64,000 nucleotides of DNA from positions 107,407,802 through 107,471,801 of the forward strand of contig OV884058.1 in assembly GCA_930367215.1 (NCBI GenBank), read 5' to 3'. Position numbers and translations under genes: made by a program. The notes beneath the pieces were generated by a model. The model saw only the letters and a list, made by a program, of their open reading frames with translations. It searched no databases and had not been told where the DNA came from. Positions 11,381 to 22,249 of the stretch are shown piece after piece (position 1 is the stretch's first letter; each line of letters opens with the position of its first letter). This DNA comes from Pollenia angustigena. Taxonomy: Eukaryota; Arthropoda; Insecta; Diptera; Polleniidae.

Positions 11381-12478
11381 TTTTTTATACCCTCCCCCGC
11401 AATTAGTTGTGAAGAGGGTATATTAAGTTTGTCATTCCGTGTGAAACTTTTTTATTATTCATCTCAGACCCCATAAAGTATATATATTCTGGGTCCTTGA
11501 GTAATTCTTAGTCGATTTAGCCATGTCCGTCTGTTCGTCTGTTGAAAACACGCTCACTTTCGAACAACTCAAAAGAAATGAACAAACTTGGTGCCAAATT
11601 GCTTGTAGTTATCCTAAGCAGTTTGGGATTGAAATCCAGAAAAATCGGTTCAGTAGGACCAGAGCTATGAATTAAAATGTGGAACCACCACCTACAAAAA
11701 TTGATAATTTTGTTACAAAAAATAACATAAATGCTGGAACAAGCCATGGAATGAGATAAGATTTTGCAAAAATTTGTTTTATTTGACTGGAAATAACGCT
11801 GTTTAATTTCGTGATGATCCGTCCATAATTTACCCTAAGCCCCATATAAACACTACTCCCTAAAAACAGCTTAGTACGCCTAAAACCGTAAAAAATAACG
11901 CTAGCGTAACAAAATTTGGTACGTTACAGTTTTTTAGGACTAGAAATAACACTGTGAAATTTCGTGACGATCGGTCTATAATTTACCTTAGGCCCCACAT
12001 AAACCCTACTACCGGAAAACACTTTAGTAAGCCTAAAACCGTACAAAATAATGCAATCATAACAAATTTTGGCTCGTCACAGTTTTATAGGACTATAAAT
12101 GATACTGTGAAATTTCGTGAAGATCGGTACATAACTTACTCTAGGCCCCATAGAAACCCTACTCCCGGAAAACAGTTAAGTACACCTAAAACCATAATTA
12201 ATAATGCTAACATAACAGAAATTGGTACGTCACAGTTTTAAAGGACTAGAAATGACGCTGTGAAATTTCGTGATGATCGGTCCATAATTTACCCTAGGCC
12301 CCATATAAACCCTGCTACCGGAAAACAGTTTAGTCGCCTAAAACCATAATTAATAACAAATCGTCACAGTTTAAGATAATAATAACATCATACAGATGTT
12401 ACTCCTTAAACATTCGAACTGTCGGTGGAGGGTATCAAAGATTCGGCATAGCCGAATATAGCACTCTAACTTGTTTTA
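11381..12478 (+). mobile_element. DINE-1/Helentron-like element, copy 1
   Basis: It opens with 'ttttttataccct' and 'gaagagggtatattaag', then 'ccataaagtatatatattct' and 'gccatgtccgtctgttcgtc', the block found in DINE-1/INE-1 Helentrons of flies. The 3' side ends 'gagggtatcaaagattcggc' plus 'atagccgaat', a short hairpin (ttcggcatagccgaa). Between lie four 153-bp tandem units. A matching inverted copy is at 51908-52858. No protein is encoded; such elements depend on Rep/helicase enzymes elsewhere. Confidence 0.75.
11799..12410 (+). repeat. Central tandem repeats of the DINE-type element, 4 x 153 bp
   Basis: The word 'tgaaatttcgtga' and its counterparts step by 153 bp (11799, 11952, 12105, 12258). 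Each unit holds 'ccccatataaaccctact' and 'cctaaaaccgta'. Since 153 is divisible by three, one frame stays open over the middle units and yields a 51-residue peptide repeat, but unit 1 has an in-frame stop and unit 4 a small deletion. Central repeats of about 150 bp are known in Drosophila DINE-TR1 Helentrons. Confidence 0.8.
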
Positions 12479-12814
12479 AAATATTTTTGCTTTAAGTCTA
12501 GGGTTTCGTTTGAAATTGATTTGCTCTTAATTCGTAACTACATCCCAGAGATATGAGATTTTTAGAGATGATGCAAATGATCCAAATTTATCGATTTTCA
12601 TTAAAAAAAACAAAAATCTAAAATGTTGTTGGTTACATCATTTTTGCTATTAGGGCTTGATATGTTCTTTGCACTGTTCATTACAGTGCAATGGTCGAGT
12701 AATCCAACTGTTTGTATCCAAAACAGATGGCGCTAGAAACATAGTTTTTGCACGGGCCGTTACAACCAGGTCCTATATGCAAGAGCAGTGTTAACTCCTC
12801 ATTATCTCATAATA

Positions 12815-12858
12815 TGTAGTCTGGGGTTACACCACTTCGGCGCTGATAGCCTCAAATA
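12815..12858 (-). repeat. Right member of the inverted-repeat pair around the DINE-type element
   Basis: Complement of 11327-11375 over about 34 bp with a few substitutions. Confidence 0.6.
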
Positions 12859-13006
12859 ATGGCCCTTATGCAAAATTACAGTGTAAGAGATTATTAGTAT
12901 TTAATATTGGTATTAACAGAATCTAAAAAAACAATGAATTGAACTAGAATTCATGGTTAAATTTAAATAAAATAAATTATTTTATATAAAAAAAAAAACA
13001 GTGTAA

Positions 13007-13280
13007 CAGCCGTACCTAAACAAGAGCGGAAGGATACCAAAATAGCAACAGCGCGTTTAATAGTGAAGTTGACCACTTTTGCTAATAAATTATGACAATT
13101 TTATCCAATCTAGCCGTTTAATCTTCATTTTGTATTTCTATTATGTGGGTTTTATTAAACAATAAAGTTAATGCTACTGTTCGTGACACAACGTTGACGC
13201 CCCTTTTAGGTATGGTATGTCAGTGTAAAAGCTAAGCGGAAGAAACCCTGCCGCCTTCCGCTCTTGTTTAGGTACGACTG
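13007..13280. mobile_element. 274-bp MITE, CAGYCGTACC termini, TSD TAA
   Basis: Left end CAGCCGTACCTAAACAAGAG and right end CTCTTGTTTAGGTACGACTG are inverted repeats of about 28 bp with one mismatch. TAA flanks both ends (13004-13006, 13281-13283). Non-coding interior. PIF/Harbinger-like by TSD. Confidence 0.75.
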
Positions 13281-13289
13281 TAAGAGACT

Positions 13290-14740
13290 ATGAATATTTA
13301 AAATAAATATTATTAAGATTTATGTTTAAATACAAAGTATTCTCAACTTTTGCGGAGATAGACAATTTCACAAATACGTTTCAACCAGACCTGCGTACAG
13401 AATCGTCTCTCAAATGCGACAGAACTCATTTGAAAACGTTCATATTTCTGCGCCAATTCGTTCAAGTTTGGGTTTAACATGTTATTGCGTCGGTAAACAA
13501 GTGGATCTGCATCTCCAGAAATATTAAGAGATCGATAGTAACCCCTGACCTCTGCTTTAACAGAATCATAGGCTTAGGAGGCTGATCCTTCTCGGATTAT
13601 CTTATGAGTTGTTCACAAAGGCTCCAAAGGACAGTTGTTGTCTGACTTATCCGGACTTAGGCCAGGTGTAGAGGTGATTGTAACTTTACCACTTTCAAAA
13701 TGCAAAATCATTTAAGCAACTCATTAAGACGTTTTTTCGATACGAACGAAGTTGTTGGTCTTTGAAATATTCGAGCTTTGCAACGAGAGTCAAGAATAAT
13801 ATATATTGTAGACTGTAGAGAAGTTTATCCTCTAAGCCCTCAAATATTTCATTCAGAGCAATGACATAAAATTGCATTAAAAACCATATAAGGTTTAATA
13901 TAAATAGTGTTTTTTAACCATTTTTCTACCTCATAACTTTTTTTCTTTGTGTATTCAAATCTCTCTTCAAACCCATCAATCTTAAGCTATCGAATCTCTA
14001 ATAAATATTTATAAAATTAACTTTTTTTTTAAAGTAAATTAAAGTATTTAAGAGAGTTTAGCACGCTTTTGAAAAAAATATAATAGCAACCATATATAAA
14101 GTTTTTTTTTACCATCTTTTCAAGTCTTTAACACAAGAACTTGTTCAAGTAATTAAAGAAACTTTAAGCAAAAAAGTCTTAAAGCAACGAGTATTTTAGC
14201 TTTAAACGCTTAAAGAAACACATTTTAGAATACAAGAACAAAAAAAAAAACAGCAAAGTATCTTTAAATCTTTTTTCCAGTTTAGACAACACATTCGTTT
14301 TGTTTATTGTGGTTCTCGACCACTCCCGCCTGCTCTTCCGTTTTCTTTACTTTAAGAAACTTTCTTGATTTTTTATCGAAAAAAAAGAAGTTAAAAAATG
14401 TTCTCTTTTTTTTTATTATGGCACTTTTTTGTAATTTCTATTACGAGCGAAAATTAAACTAAAAAGGGAAAAAACACTAAAATAAATTGGTATTTAGTAC
14501 AAAAAGTTTCTTATGTTTTTAACGAAAAAAAAAACATAAATTTTATGATTCTGTTTAAAGGCAAACATTTGGCCCAAAATGTTGATCCAAAATTTGTTTT
14601 TAGAAAAGCTCCGTTACAAATGTTGGTTCAAGTTTCGTTAATAAAAATATGTTCAATAAAAAAATTGGTTTAAATTTTTAAAAATATAGAAAATTTCCGT
14701 TAAAAGTTTTGATCAAATTTTCGTCTATATAAAATGTTTC
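13290..14740. other. No feature recognised
   Basis: AT-rich sequence with many A/T runs. No element boundaries or plausible exons found. Confidence 0.4.
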
Positions 14741-15281
14741 TTTGCCTGGATTCACACTTTTAATGTTTTCTTTCAGAAAGTCTTAAGCTGGGATCATACG
14801 ATTGCCGGCAATGCACCAATTTTCACACTTTTTAATACACCAATCGTGTGACTACACAACCAATTGGCTCATGTACCAATCGAGGACAATATTGTGCTTT
14901 CTTTTACCAATCAAATGCAACCCTGGTGCGGCAATCGTGTGACTGTTTGCTATGCAACCGCGCGTAATGAAGATAAATATGTATTTATTTATTATGCATT
15001 TTAATTTTTTTTTTAATTTTTGTTATTAACAAATATGTACATATGTTCACAAGCATACTACGTAGCTGTTAAGTGCGAATATTTTTATTAAAGATATTTA
15101 ATAAAACTAAGTATTATTTCTTTTACAGATATTTGTCGTTGATATTTCTTAAAGAAAATATTTGTTACCTTGAAGACGAGAATAAAAAATTTGTTAAAGT
15201 AGCCGAGATTTCTCTTTACTAACGATATCGGTAGTTAAAATAATAAAATTACAGAATTTAGTTACTGATATTTATATAATA

Positions 15282-17430
15282 TTTTTTTTTTTTTTTTCTT
15301 TATTTATTCCACTTGGGAACATAGGGCTTCTACAAGTAAATTCCAACTTATTCTATCATTACATACATCTTTTATTTCATTAAACGATTTGTTCTGCATA
15401 TTGAGTTCTTGTATGACTGTTCTACGCCAGGTGTTCTTTGGGCGGCCAGAGCGTCTGCTACCTTGAGGATTCCATTCCAACGCCGTTCTTGTGATACTGC
15501 CAACTGGTCGTCGAAATGTGTGGCCTATCCACTTCCACTTTCGTCTTGCAATTTGGCGAATAATGGGAACTTCGTTTGTCAATCGCCAGAGATCGCTGTT
15601 GGTGATTACGTTTGGCCAAAAGATACGGCATATTATGCGCAAACATTTGTTTACAAAAACTTGCAGTCTTCTCGCTATAGTACTCGTCATAAGCCGCTTC
15701 CATATAGCAGTGTGGATTTCACACAGGCATTGAATATACGAATTTTTGTATTCTTTGAGATTTGGGGGGATCGCCATGTTTTATTTAGCCGACCAAAAGC
15801 TGATCTTGCTTTGTTTAACCTGAGTGAAACGTCGTCTTCCACTCCTCCATCTACCGACATCATGCATCCTAGACAACAAAAGGATTTCACATATTTTATA
15901 CGTTGGTTTTGTACTACAATATGGTTGTCAGTTGCGTTATTTATACGCATTGCATTTGTTTTGGCAATATTAACTTCCAGCCCAACTCTATTTGCTAGCG
16001 CGACCAAATCATTTACTTTGCTCTGCATATCATTAAGCTTATGCGATATAAGACAAATATCGTCGGCAAAGTCCAAGTCTTCTAGGTGGTTTTGGAAATC
16101 CCAGACAATGCCTCTTTTTTTCCTGCATAATTGTGACATAACCTCATCCAAAACAACGGCGAACAGTAATGGTGAAAGGGGGCAACCTTGTTTAACTCCA
16201 GCGTTTGTCATAAAGGGTTCGCTGATCATACCATTGTGACGAACTTGCAGTGTGGTATTGTTGTACATAGCTTTAATCAAATTTATTAATTTTGTTGGTA
16301 CACCTTTTGCTTTAAGTGCATCCCATATAGCACTACGTTTTATCGAGTCAAATGCTTTCCTAAAGTCTATAAATACCAAATAAAGCGGTGTGCGCCACTC
16401 GACCGATTGTTCTATTATTACACGGAGGGTATTGGTTCGATCTACACAGTTGCGATGTGGTCGGAAGCCTGCTTGTTCATCGCGTAATGATTTTTCGATT
16501 ATTTGTAATCGGATATTAATTATAGTAGCAATTACCTTGTATACAGTGTTGAGCAGAGTAATACCTCGCCAATTATCACACTCAGTCAAGTCATTTTTCT
16601 TTGGAAGTTTTACTATTTGACCTTTTGTCCACGTGTTAGGCAACTGTTCGATTACCCAAGCATCACGTATATAGGGATGAATTATTTCCGCGGCTACTGC
16701 TGGGTTAGCTTGGAGTAGCTCTGATGGTATCCCATCTTCGCCTGGCGCTTTGTTTCTTTTAAGTTTTTCTACAGCGCATGTAATCTCTTCAATACTAGGC
16801 GGGTCTGTAGATATTGTGTTGTTGGTTGCTTCGATTTATATTTTGGTTTGAAAGACGACTTATTATTTGATGTAGCTCCCTCATATTGTTCGCGCCTGCT
16901 GCTGGTTCCGCTTCACTGGCTATTGTTTCAAAATATTTTCTTTTATCATTTCGGGCTGATTTTTTTACGGCTTTCGCTACGGTCGAATATTGTGGTTTGA
17001 AGTTTGGGTTATCGATCTTCCGTTGTTGCAGGTTGTTTCTTTCCTGTATTAGAGTCCAAGTGTTGTCTGATAGCCATTTTTTTCTTTCTGTTTCTTGCTT
17101 GTATCCTATTTTTTCTTCTGCAATGGCCCTAAGTGAGTTGCACGTCTCATCCCATGTTGTGTTAATTGCTGGTAAACATTCTCTTAAAACCTCTACAATT
17201 TCGTTACTTTTCTCCTTGTCCCGAAGCTATCCGACATCAAAACGTTTACGTATTTGTTGTGCATTTCTTTTGTAAAATTTCTTAAGTTAAATTTTTATTG
17301 TCGCCACCACTAGCTCGTGATCGCTGTCTATATCAGCACCTCTTTTGGTGCGTACGTCTATTAATGATCCTCTCCATTTACGGCGAATGCAAATATGGTC
17401 AATATTAAATTTTATTATATCATAAAAATT
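15282..17430 (-). mobile_element. 5'-truncated non-LTR retrotransposon
   Basis: On the minus strand the order is end of an endonuclease domain, linker, reverse transcriptase, C-terminal region, stop codon, then an 18-base A tail (T run at 15281-15298) almost directly after the stop. The 5' end is missing: the readable sequence begins in the last part of the endonuclease (DSDHELVVA near 17310). Very short 3' UTR and the protein type resemble RTE-like elements, but I do not assign a clade. Target duplications are uncertain because both flanks are AT-rich. Confidence 0.85.
15304..17430 (-). pseudogene. LINE reverse transcriptase polyprotein, broken
   Basis: This is the retrotransposon's own enzyme, which would nick the target and copy element RNA into DNA in the nucleus. 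At least three reading frames are needed. From 5': endonuclease tail and linker (about 17430-16840), then one open frame 16838-15687 with the RT palm and fingers, then a C-terminal frame ending at 15304. In the 318-residue part of the middle frame I see LPKKNDL and WRGITLL near the start, FIDFRKAFDS at 91-100 (first catalytic Asp), GVKQGCPLSP around 149-158 and the catalytic FADD at 192-195. The C-terminal frame has WIGHTFRRP and GRPKNTWRR, typical for this LINE group. The breaks near 16840 and 15690 are frameshifts. It cannot make a full protein. Confidence 0.85.
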
Positions 17431-17966
17431 TTCTATGCAAACGTTAAGATTCGAAATTGTTAAACTAATCTTTGGAATTTCATAAATTTTTCTTAAAATA
17501 TTTCAAATAAAACTATTCAACAAAAAATTGTAGAGTACCTATGAACAAATTTTTCGTTTTTAATGAACATACCAACTAGAACTTCCAAACAAATTAAAAA
17601 GCTACCACAACAGCTGTTTTCAGTTGTCAAGTAATAACAATCGTGTGACTGTGCTGCGGCAATTATTGTTCCCATTTCACTTTGTACCAACTAGCGGCAA
17701 TTAAATTTGTATAAAACAGGGCAATTTCAGAATATTTGATTGGTGCAATTTATTTATTGTGCGTCAATAATGCACAATCAAAATTGTGTCATATTGGTGC
17801 ATTTGCGGCAATCGTGTGATCCCAGCTTTAGTTAACTGGTGAGAGGGCAGGAGGAGAAGAGAATATGCTTTACTTCTGCCACTCCATTTATAGCATATTC
17901 TCCTCTCTTCTTTCCCTCTCACCAATAAACTCGGACTTTCTAAAAGAAAACTTTCATAGTGTGAAC

Positions 17967-18480
17967 TTGGAATGCCAAACGGGAAATCCCGAATCCAGGG
18001 ATTTATTTTTCTTAATCCCGGGATTTTTAATATATCAAGTTTTATGTACAAAAATGTTCGTTTTTATTGAAATTTTTATACTCTATACCAAAAAAAAAAT
18101 ATTAAAAAATGATATTTCAGTCGTATTTTTTATTTTTATAATTCTTATTTTTCTTTTTTAAAAATATTATATAATATCTTTGAAAATTCATAAATAAATA
18201 CAAAAAAAGTGTTGTTTAGTCTGGGTTCACACTATGAAAGTTTTCTTTCAGAAATTCTGAGTTTATTGGTGAGAGGGGAGAGAATTATAGCATGTTCTCT
18301 TCCCCTCTTCCCCTCTCACCAATAAACTCAGACTTTCTGAAAGAAAACTTTCATAGTGTGATCCCAGACTTATTTAAAAAAATCCAGAAAAATCCCGAAG
18401 TCCAGGGAATCCAGAAATTCCGGGATTTCAAAATCCAGAATCCCGGGATTTTCTAAAATCAATCCCTATTAGCATCCCTA
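17967..18480. mobile_element. hAT-type element of CCCGGGATT subrepeats, 8-bp TSD
   Basis: GTGTGAAC flanks both ends (17959-17966 and 18481-18488), an exact 8-bp duplication of the end of MITE A. The right terminus read outward-in is TAGGGATGCTAATAGGGATT; the left is TTGGAATGCCAAACGGGA, a diverged match. The interior consists of 'aatcccgggatt' and 'aatccagaa' words. A second MITE A copy is inserted at 18219-18369. A relative with cleaner ends is at 58176-59320. Confidence 0.75.
18219..18369. mobile_element. MITE family A, copy 2 (intact, 151 bp), TSD TTA
   Basis: GTCTGGGTTCACACTATGAA pairs with the complement of the right end (CATAGTGTGATCCCAGAC); the whole element is one long palindrome with 'ccaataaactcagactttct' in the arm. 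TTA stands on both sides (18216-18218, 18370-18372). Confidence 0.85.
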
Positions 18481-18489
18481 GTGTGAACC

Positions 18490-19199
18490 TACCCTTGAAA
18501 TATTTTAAAAATTTCGTCAATAGAAATGTTTGGTTTAAATTTAATTAAATTTTTATTTGTAGAAAATTTTCGTTCAAAATTTTAATAAATTTTGGTTCGA
18601 AATTTTAATAAAATTTTGTTTATATACAATTTGCTTTTTATAAATTTTCCAATTTTTTGAACCAATTTTCGTCCATCGTAAATTTTTAGGGCAAGTTTTT
18701 AAAATTTTTGAAAAAAAATTTTTATTTGAAAATCGTTAAATTAAATTTTTCATTATTAAAAATCGTATTCCATATTTTTAGTAAAAATTTCATTTATAAA
18801 AAAATGGCACCTAACCTCCTTTCAGACTCGGCAAGTTAGTTGCGCAAGTTACTTACCGAGTACAACAAAGTCTGTACAAAATTTTTTTTTCCTTACCCCG
18901 ACTTTACCGCTGACTTCTACAAGCCAAGAGTTGCGCAAGAAACTTACGCAAATGACTTACCGAGTGTGAAAGGGGTTTAAGTTTCGCCTACAGGCAACTT
19001 TCGCAAAAAAAATGTTGGTAACATTTTCGTTCTTAAAAAAAATTACGCTTAAAATATTTATCAAATATTTGTTTAAAATTTTTATCAAATTTTTTTTTAT
19101 AGACAATTCTTGTTTTAAATTGATCTAATTTTTGTCCATAGGAAACTTTCGCTTAAAAAATTTTTAAAATTTTCTTTTAGAGACAATTTTCGTTGGATA
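18490..19199. repeat. Degenerate array of AATTTTCGTCTATAGAAAAT-type units, part 1
   Basis: Loosely repeated 'aaattttcgtttatagaaaa' and 'aaaattttaataaaatttt' words about 40-60 bp apart. A MITE (18815-18977) is inserted. The same array type resumes at 20136. Confidence 0.6.
18815..18977. mobile_element. 163-bp palindromic MITE, probable TSD TAA
   Basis: 'cctcctttcagactcggcaa' at the left is mirrored by 'taccgagtgtgaaaggggtt' at the right, with 'gcgcaagtta' and 'acttacgcaaatgac' further in. TAA is found at 18812-18814 and 18978-18980. GC content is higher than the array it sits in. Confidence 0.65.
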
Positions 19200-20135
19200 T
19201 AATGGGTGATTTTTTAAGAGCTATAGGAAAGTTAAAAAAAAAACACATACAATTCAGAAAAATGCATGAAATCTTTATTTGAATCGATAGTACGGTCGAT
19301 ATAATTTAATGTTTGAAGATTATTTCATGCAAATGTTGACCGTGACTGCGCCTCAAATGGTCCATCCTCCGCTCAGTCCAATTTTGGCATACTCTTTTCA
19401 ACATTTCGGCCGGTATCTCATGAATAAATGCTTCAATGTTGTCTTCCAATGCGTCAATTGAAGCGGGCATGTGTGTATAGACATGAGCTTTAACATAGCC
19501 CCACAAAAAATAGTCTAAAGGCGTTAAATCGCACGATCTAGGCGGCCAATTGAACGGTCGCGAACGTGAAATAAAATGTTTACCGAATTCGCCTCTCAAT
19601 AAGTCCATTATAAAGCGTGCTATGTGACATGCGGCACCGTCTTGTTGAAACCACATGTCATGCAAGTCAAGCTCTTGCATTTTGGGCAAAAAAAAGTTGG
19701 ATATCATCTCACGGTAGCGCTCACCATTCACAGTTACGTTACGATTCGCATCATCTTTGAAGAAGTACAGTCCAATAATGCCACCAGCCCATAAACGGCA
19801 CCAAACTGTGACTTTTTCTGGATGCATTGGTAGCTCTTGCAATGCTTCTGGCTGATCTTCACTCCAAAATCGACAATTCTGCTTATTAACGTACCCATTG
19901 AGCCAAAAATGAGCTTCGTCGCTGAAAACAAGAAGCGGGCGATGAACTTTCTTAACAGAGCACGCATTTTGATAATAAAATTTAATAATATGCAAGCGTT
20001 GTTCGTTTGTAAGACGATTCATGGTTAAATTATAGACCAACTGAAGATGTTTGACAGTGAAACAAAATACGAAACGTGCGTCAGCTGTTTAAACCAGTGT
20101 TGCTAAAACGATAATAGCTAAAAAATAACCCGATA
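19200..20135 (-). mobile_element. Tc1/mariner-superfamily element with internal deletion
   Basis: Inverted termini read ATGGGTGATTTTTTAAGAGC at the left and TCGGGTTATTTTTTAGCTAT (complement) at the right, each next to a TA dinucleotide (19200-19201, 20134-20135), the TSD of Tc1/mariner. The 936-bp length is short for an autonomous copy because the transposase lacks most of its DNA-binding half. Confidence 0.75.
19306..20040 (-). pseudogene. Transposase, DD41D spacing, DNA-binding region deleted
   Basis: An uninterrupted 244-codon frame; the likely native start is the second Met (residue 7, MNRLTNEQRL). It would be a cut-and-paste transposase. Catalytic aspartates are visible at D41 (FSDEAHF), D134 (FQQDGA) and D176 (TPLDYFLWG). 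The gaps are 92 and 41 residues, so the triad is DD41D, the spacing described for rosa-type Tc1/mariner elements; this family name is tentative. Residues 8-36 are the start of the first helix-turn-helix, and then the chain jumps directly to the catalytic core at about residue 37, where a full-length relative would have roughly 110 more residues. The join keeps the frame. Without the rest of the DNA-binding domains it is unlikely to bind its own ends. Confidence 0.85.
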
Positions 20136-20630
20136 GTTGGTTAATTTTCGTCTATATAAAAATTATCTAACAAAATTCATATCAAATGCTTGTCTTCAGA
20201 AAAATTTACCCTAAAAAATTTTTTTAAATTTATTTTTATTTGTAAAATTTTTTTTCATTTTTATTAATTCGAATCCAATTTTCGTTTATAGAAATTTAGT
20301 TTTTCAAAATTTTGGTAAAATGTTCGCCTATAGAAAATGTTTAAGGTCAAAATTGTGATAAAATTATCATCTACAGAAATAAAATTGATAAAAATTATTT
20401 TAATCTTTAAAAATTTTTGCTTAAAAATTTTTTTAATTCAAATTTTTAGACATAATTTTTTTTTAGCAAATTTTTCGTCGTTATAAAATGTTTGATCAAA
20501 ATTTGAACAAAATTTGGTGGAAAATTTTTACTCAAAATATTAATTAAATTTTATCTATAGAAAATTATCCCTTACAATTTTAACGAAATTTTCGCTTATA
20601 GGTCTACGGAAAATTAACTTTCCCTAATTT
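20136..20630. repeat. Degenerate array of TTTTCGTCTATAGAAAATTT units, part 2
   Basis: Continuation of the array at 18490-19199, with 'ttttcgtctatataaaaatt', 'gttcgcctatagaaaatg' and 'tttatctatagaaaatt'. The mariner element was inserted into it. Confidence 0.6.
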
Positions 20631-20956
20631 ATTCCAATATTTCGACACAATCTGCTAGAATCTTTTCTTAGTTCTCCAATAAAAGGCTTGGCAGTCTCCT
20701 TTACCCCTATTTTTACCTTGACTTTGACTAAAGAGTCAAATAGTTCAAATAGTAACTTGATAAAGTACCTCAACAGAAGTTAGAAAGATAAGAACGAAAA
20801 GATAACAATTAAAACAATAACTGTATGGCCAACACTTCAAATAGAAAAATTCCAAAGAAAAAAATTCATAAAAAACAAAACAAGTAATTCATAAAATTAT
20901 TTTCAGAAAAAAAAAGAATTACGAAGTTGAAGATAAAACTTAATAAACATTCAAAT

Positions 20957-22238
20957 CAGGGATGATAAATGAGAAAACCAATATCGTACCAACGAAGCTT
21001 TAAAATCGTACTTTCTTGGCCACAATAGTACTAATTCATTTTTTCAGAAATTTTTTTTATTTTATTTTTAAAAACAAAAATGTAATACAACAACAAAAAA
21101 AGGCACTTAAAATTCATTCGTACATGTAAATTATAGATAGCGAAAAATACATGATCATTAATTATACATAAAAAAAGGTGGGTTAAATTTTTTCGCGTCA
21201 AAACAACATCGCGATTCTTGTTCTATAAGTCATTTCAAGAAACTTTTCCAAAGAAACCATAGCTCAAAAATGAATTTCGAGCCCCAGATTTTTCAAAACA
21301 GTTAGTTTTCCAAAATATTCAAGAAAAGAGGCAAATCAATTGTATTTGGTCTAGAGTTTTCATACACTTTTTAGAATTTATCGTCTTTTTTGTGGAAAAT
21401 TGACGATTATTTCTCAAAATGAATTAAATTAAAATAAAATTTTTAAGCGTTTTAAAAATATGTGCATAAGAGTATCTTCAGATTGCATATCCAAATTTAT
21501 TGTATTTACAATTTTCAATATGTACTGCAGAAACAGGAGATGAGAAGAAAGCCCGAATATAATAAAATTAAATTTAACGCTTGTAAAATATTCATCAAAA
21601 TAATTCGGAGTAAAATAAAAATGGAGTGGGTTCCCACTGTTTCAAAATTCTGTTGATTACTTCTTGACGTGACAGCCATCGTGTTGACGAATATTTGAAA
21701 ATATTATCAATTCGTTCCAAAATAATCTTGAATTAAGAGGAAGTCGTCTTTTCTACTAAGTAGAACTATTGCAGAAGTGGTTCTTTTAAAAACTTGTCAA
21801 TACCATCAGAACATGCACGCTTATATGCTGCCGCTGATACTAAATTTAGAATGAGCATAAGCAATCATTAAATGAACAAGTGCAAAAATCTATTCACAAC
21901 AGTGGAGTTCAATGTTTGGTGCAAAGGGTCTTGCAAAAGAGCAAATGCAAAATATCATAGCTGTTTTGTTAAATTCAACAACAAAAAATAGAGTTTCCCT
22001 TGGATTTCATAAAAAAGGTACGACTTTTGCATTTTCGCAAGACTATTTGCACCAAACACTAAACTCCTCTTATATTCATTGGACAGTAAATACGAGTTGC
22101 CATTTTTTTTTTATCAATTATAAATATGTAGATTTGAAAAAATTGAAATTGTACCAAATGAGTCACGGGGGTACCAGCGTACTTTTTAGTTTTAAATTGT
22201 ACCAAAAAAGTACAATTGTACCAACTTTATCAACCCTG
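20957..22238. mobile_element. 1.28-kb hAT-type element, 8-bp TSD
   Basis: Ends CAGGGATGATAAA and TTTATCAACCCTG, and ATTCAAAT on both sides (20949-20956, 22239-22246), fit hAT exactly. Subterminal words 'cgtaccaacg' and 'gtaccaaaaaagtacaattg' are also arranged inversely. A 143-codon frame beginning at 21912 runs past the right end and has no recognisable hAT dimerisation or DDE motif, so the element looks non-autonomous. Confidence 0.8.
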
Positions 22239-22249
22239 ATTCAAATACA

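Larger units (their letters stand above)
14786..17827. mobile_element. MITE family B with a LINE inside, TSD TTA
   Basis: Ends AGCTGGGATCATACGATTGC and GCAATCGTGTGATCCCAGCT form inverted repeats of about 40 bp. TTA lies on both sides (14783-14785, 17828-17830). Removing the element and one TTA restores the family A sequence ('agtc' TTA 'gttaactggtgag'). Words such as 'atcgtgtgact' recur inside both halves. The middle is occupied by the LINE at 15282-17430. Confidence 0.8.
14744..18494. mobile_element. MITE family A, copy 1 (outer shell of a nest)
   Basis: Left arm 'ctggattcacac' plus 'ttttctttcagaaagtc' and right arm 'gactttctaaaagaaaactt' plus 'tcatagtgtgaac' match the intact 151-bp copy at 18219-18369. 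The arms are now about 3.7 kb apart because MITE B (14786-17827) sits in the left arm and an hAT element (17967-18480) interrupts the right end. Native sequence is about 14744-14785, 17828-17966 and 18489-18494. Confidence 0.75.

Noticed and set aside
11954..12241. 95-codon frame with a repeated 51-residue peptide
   Set aside because: It is the 153-bp central repeat of a DINE-type element; unit 1 has a stop and unit 4 a frame change, and no start or splice context is evident. The phase coincidence is listed as a finding only.
15409..16239. 276-codon plus-strand frame, the longest on that strand
   Set aside because: It lies antisense to the LINE reverse transcriptase, whose motifs are unmistakable on the minus strand.
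16886..17275. 129-codon plus-strand frame
   Set aside because: Antisense to the endonuclease-RT linker of the same LINE.
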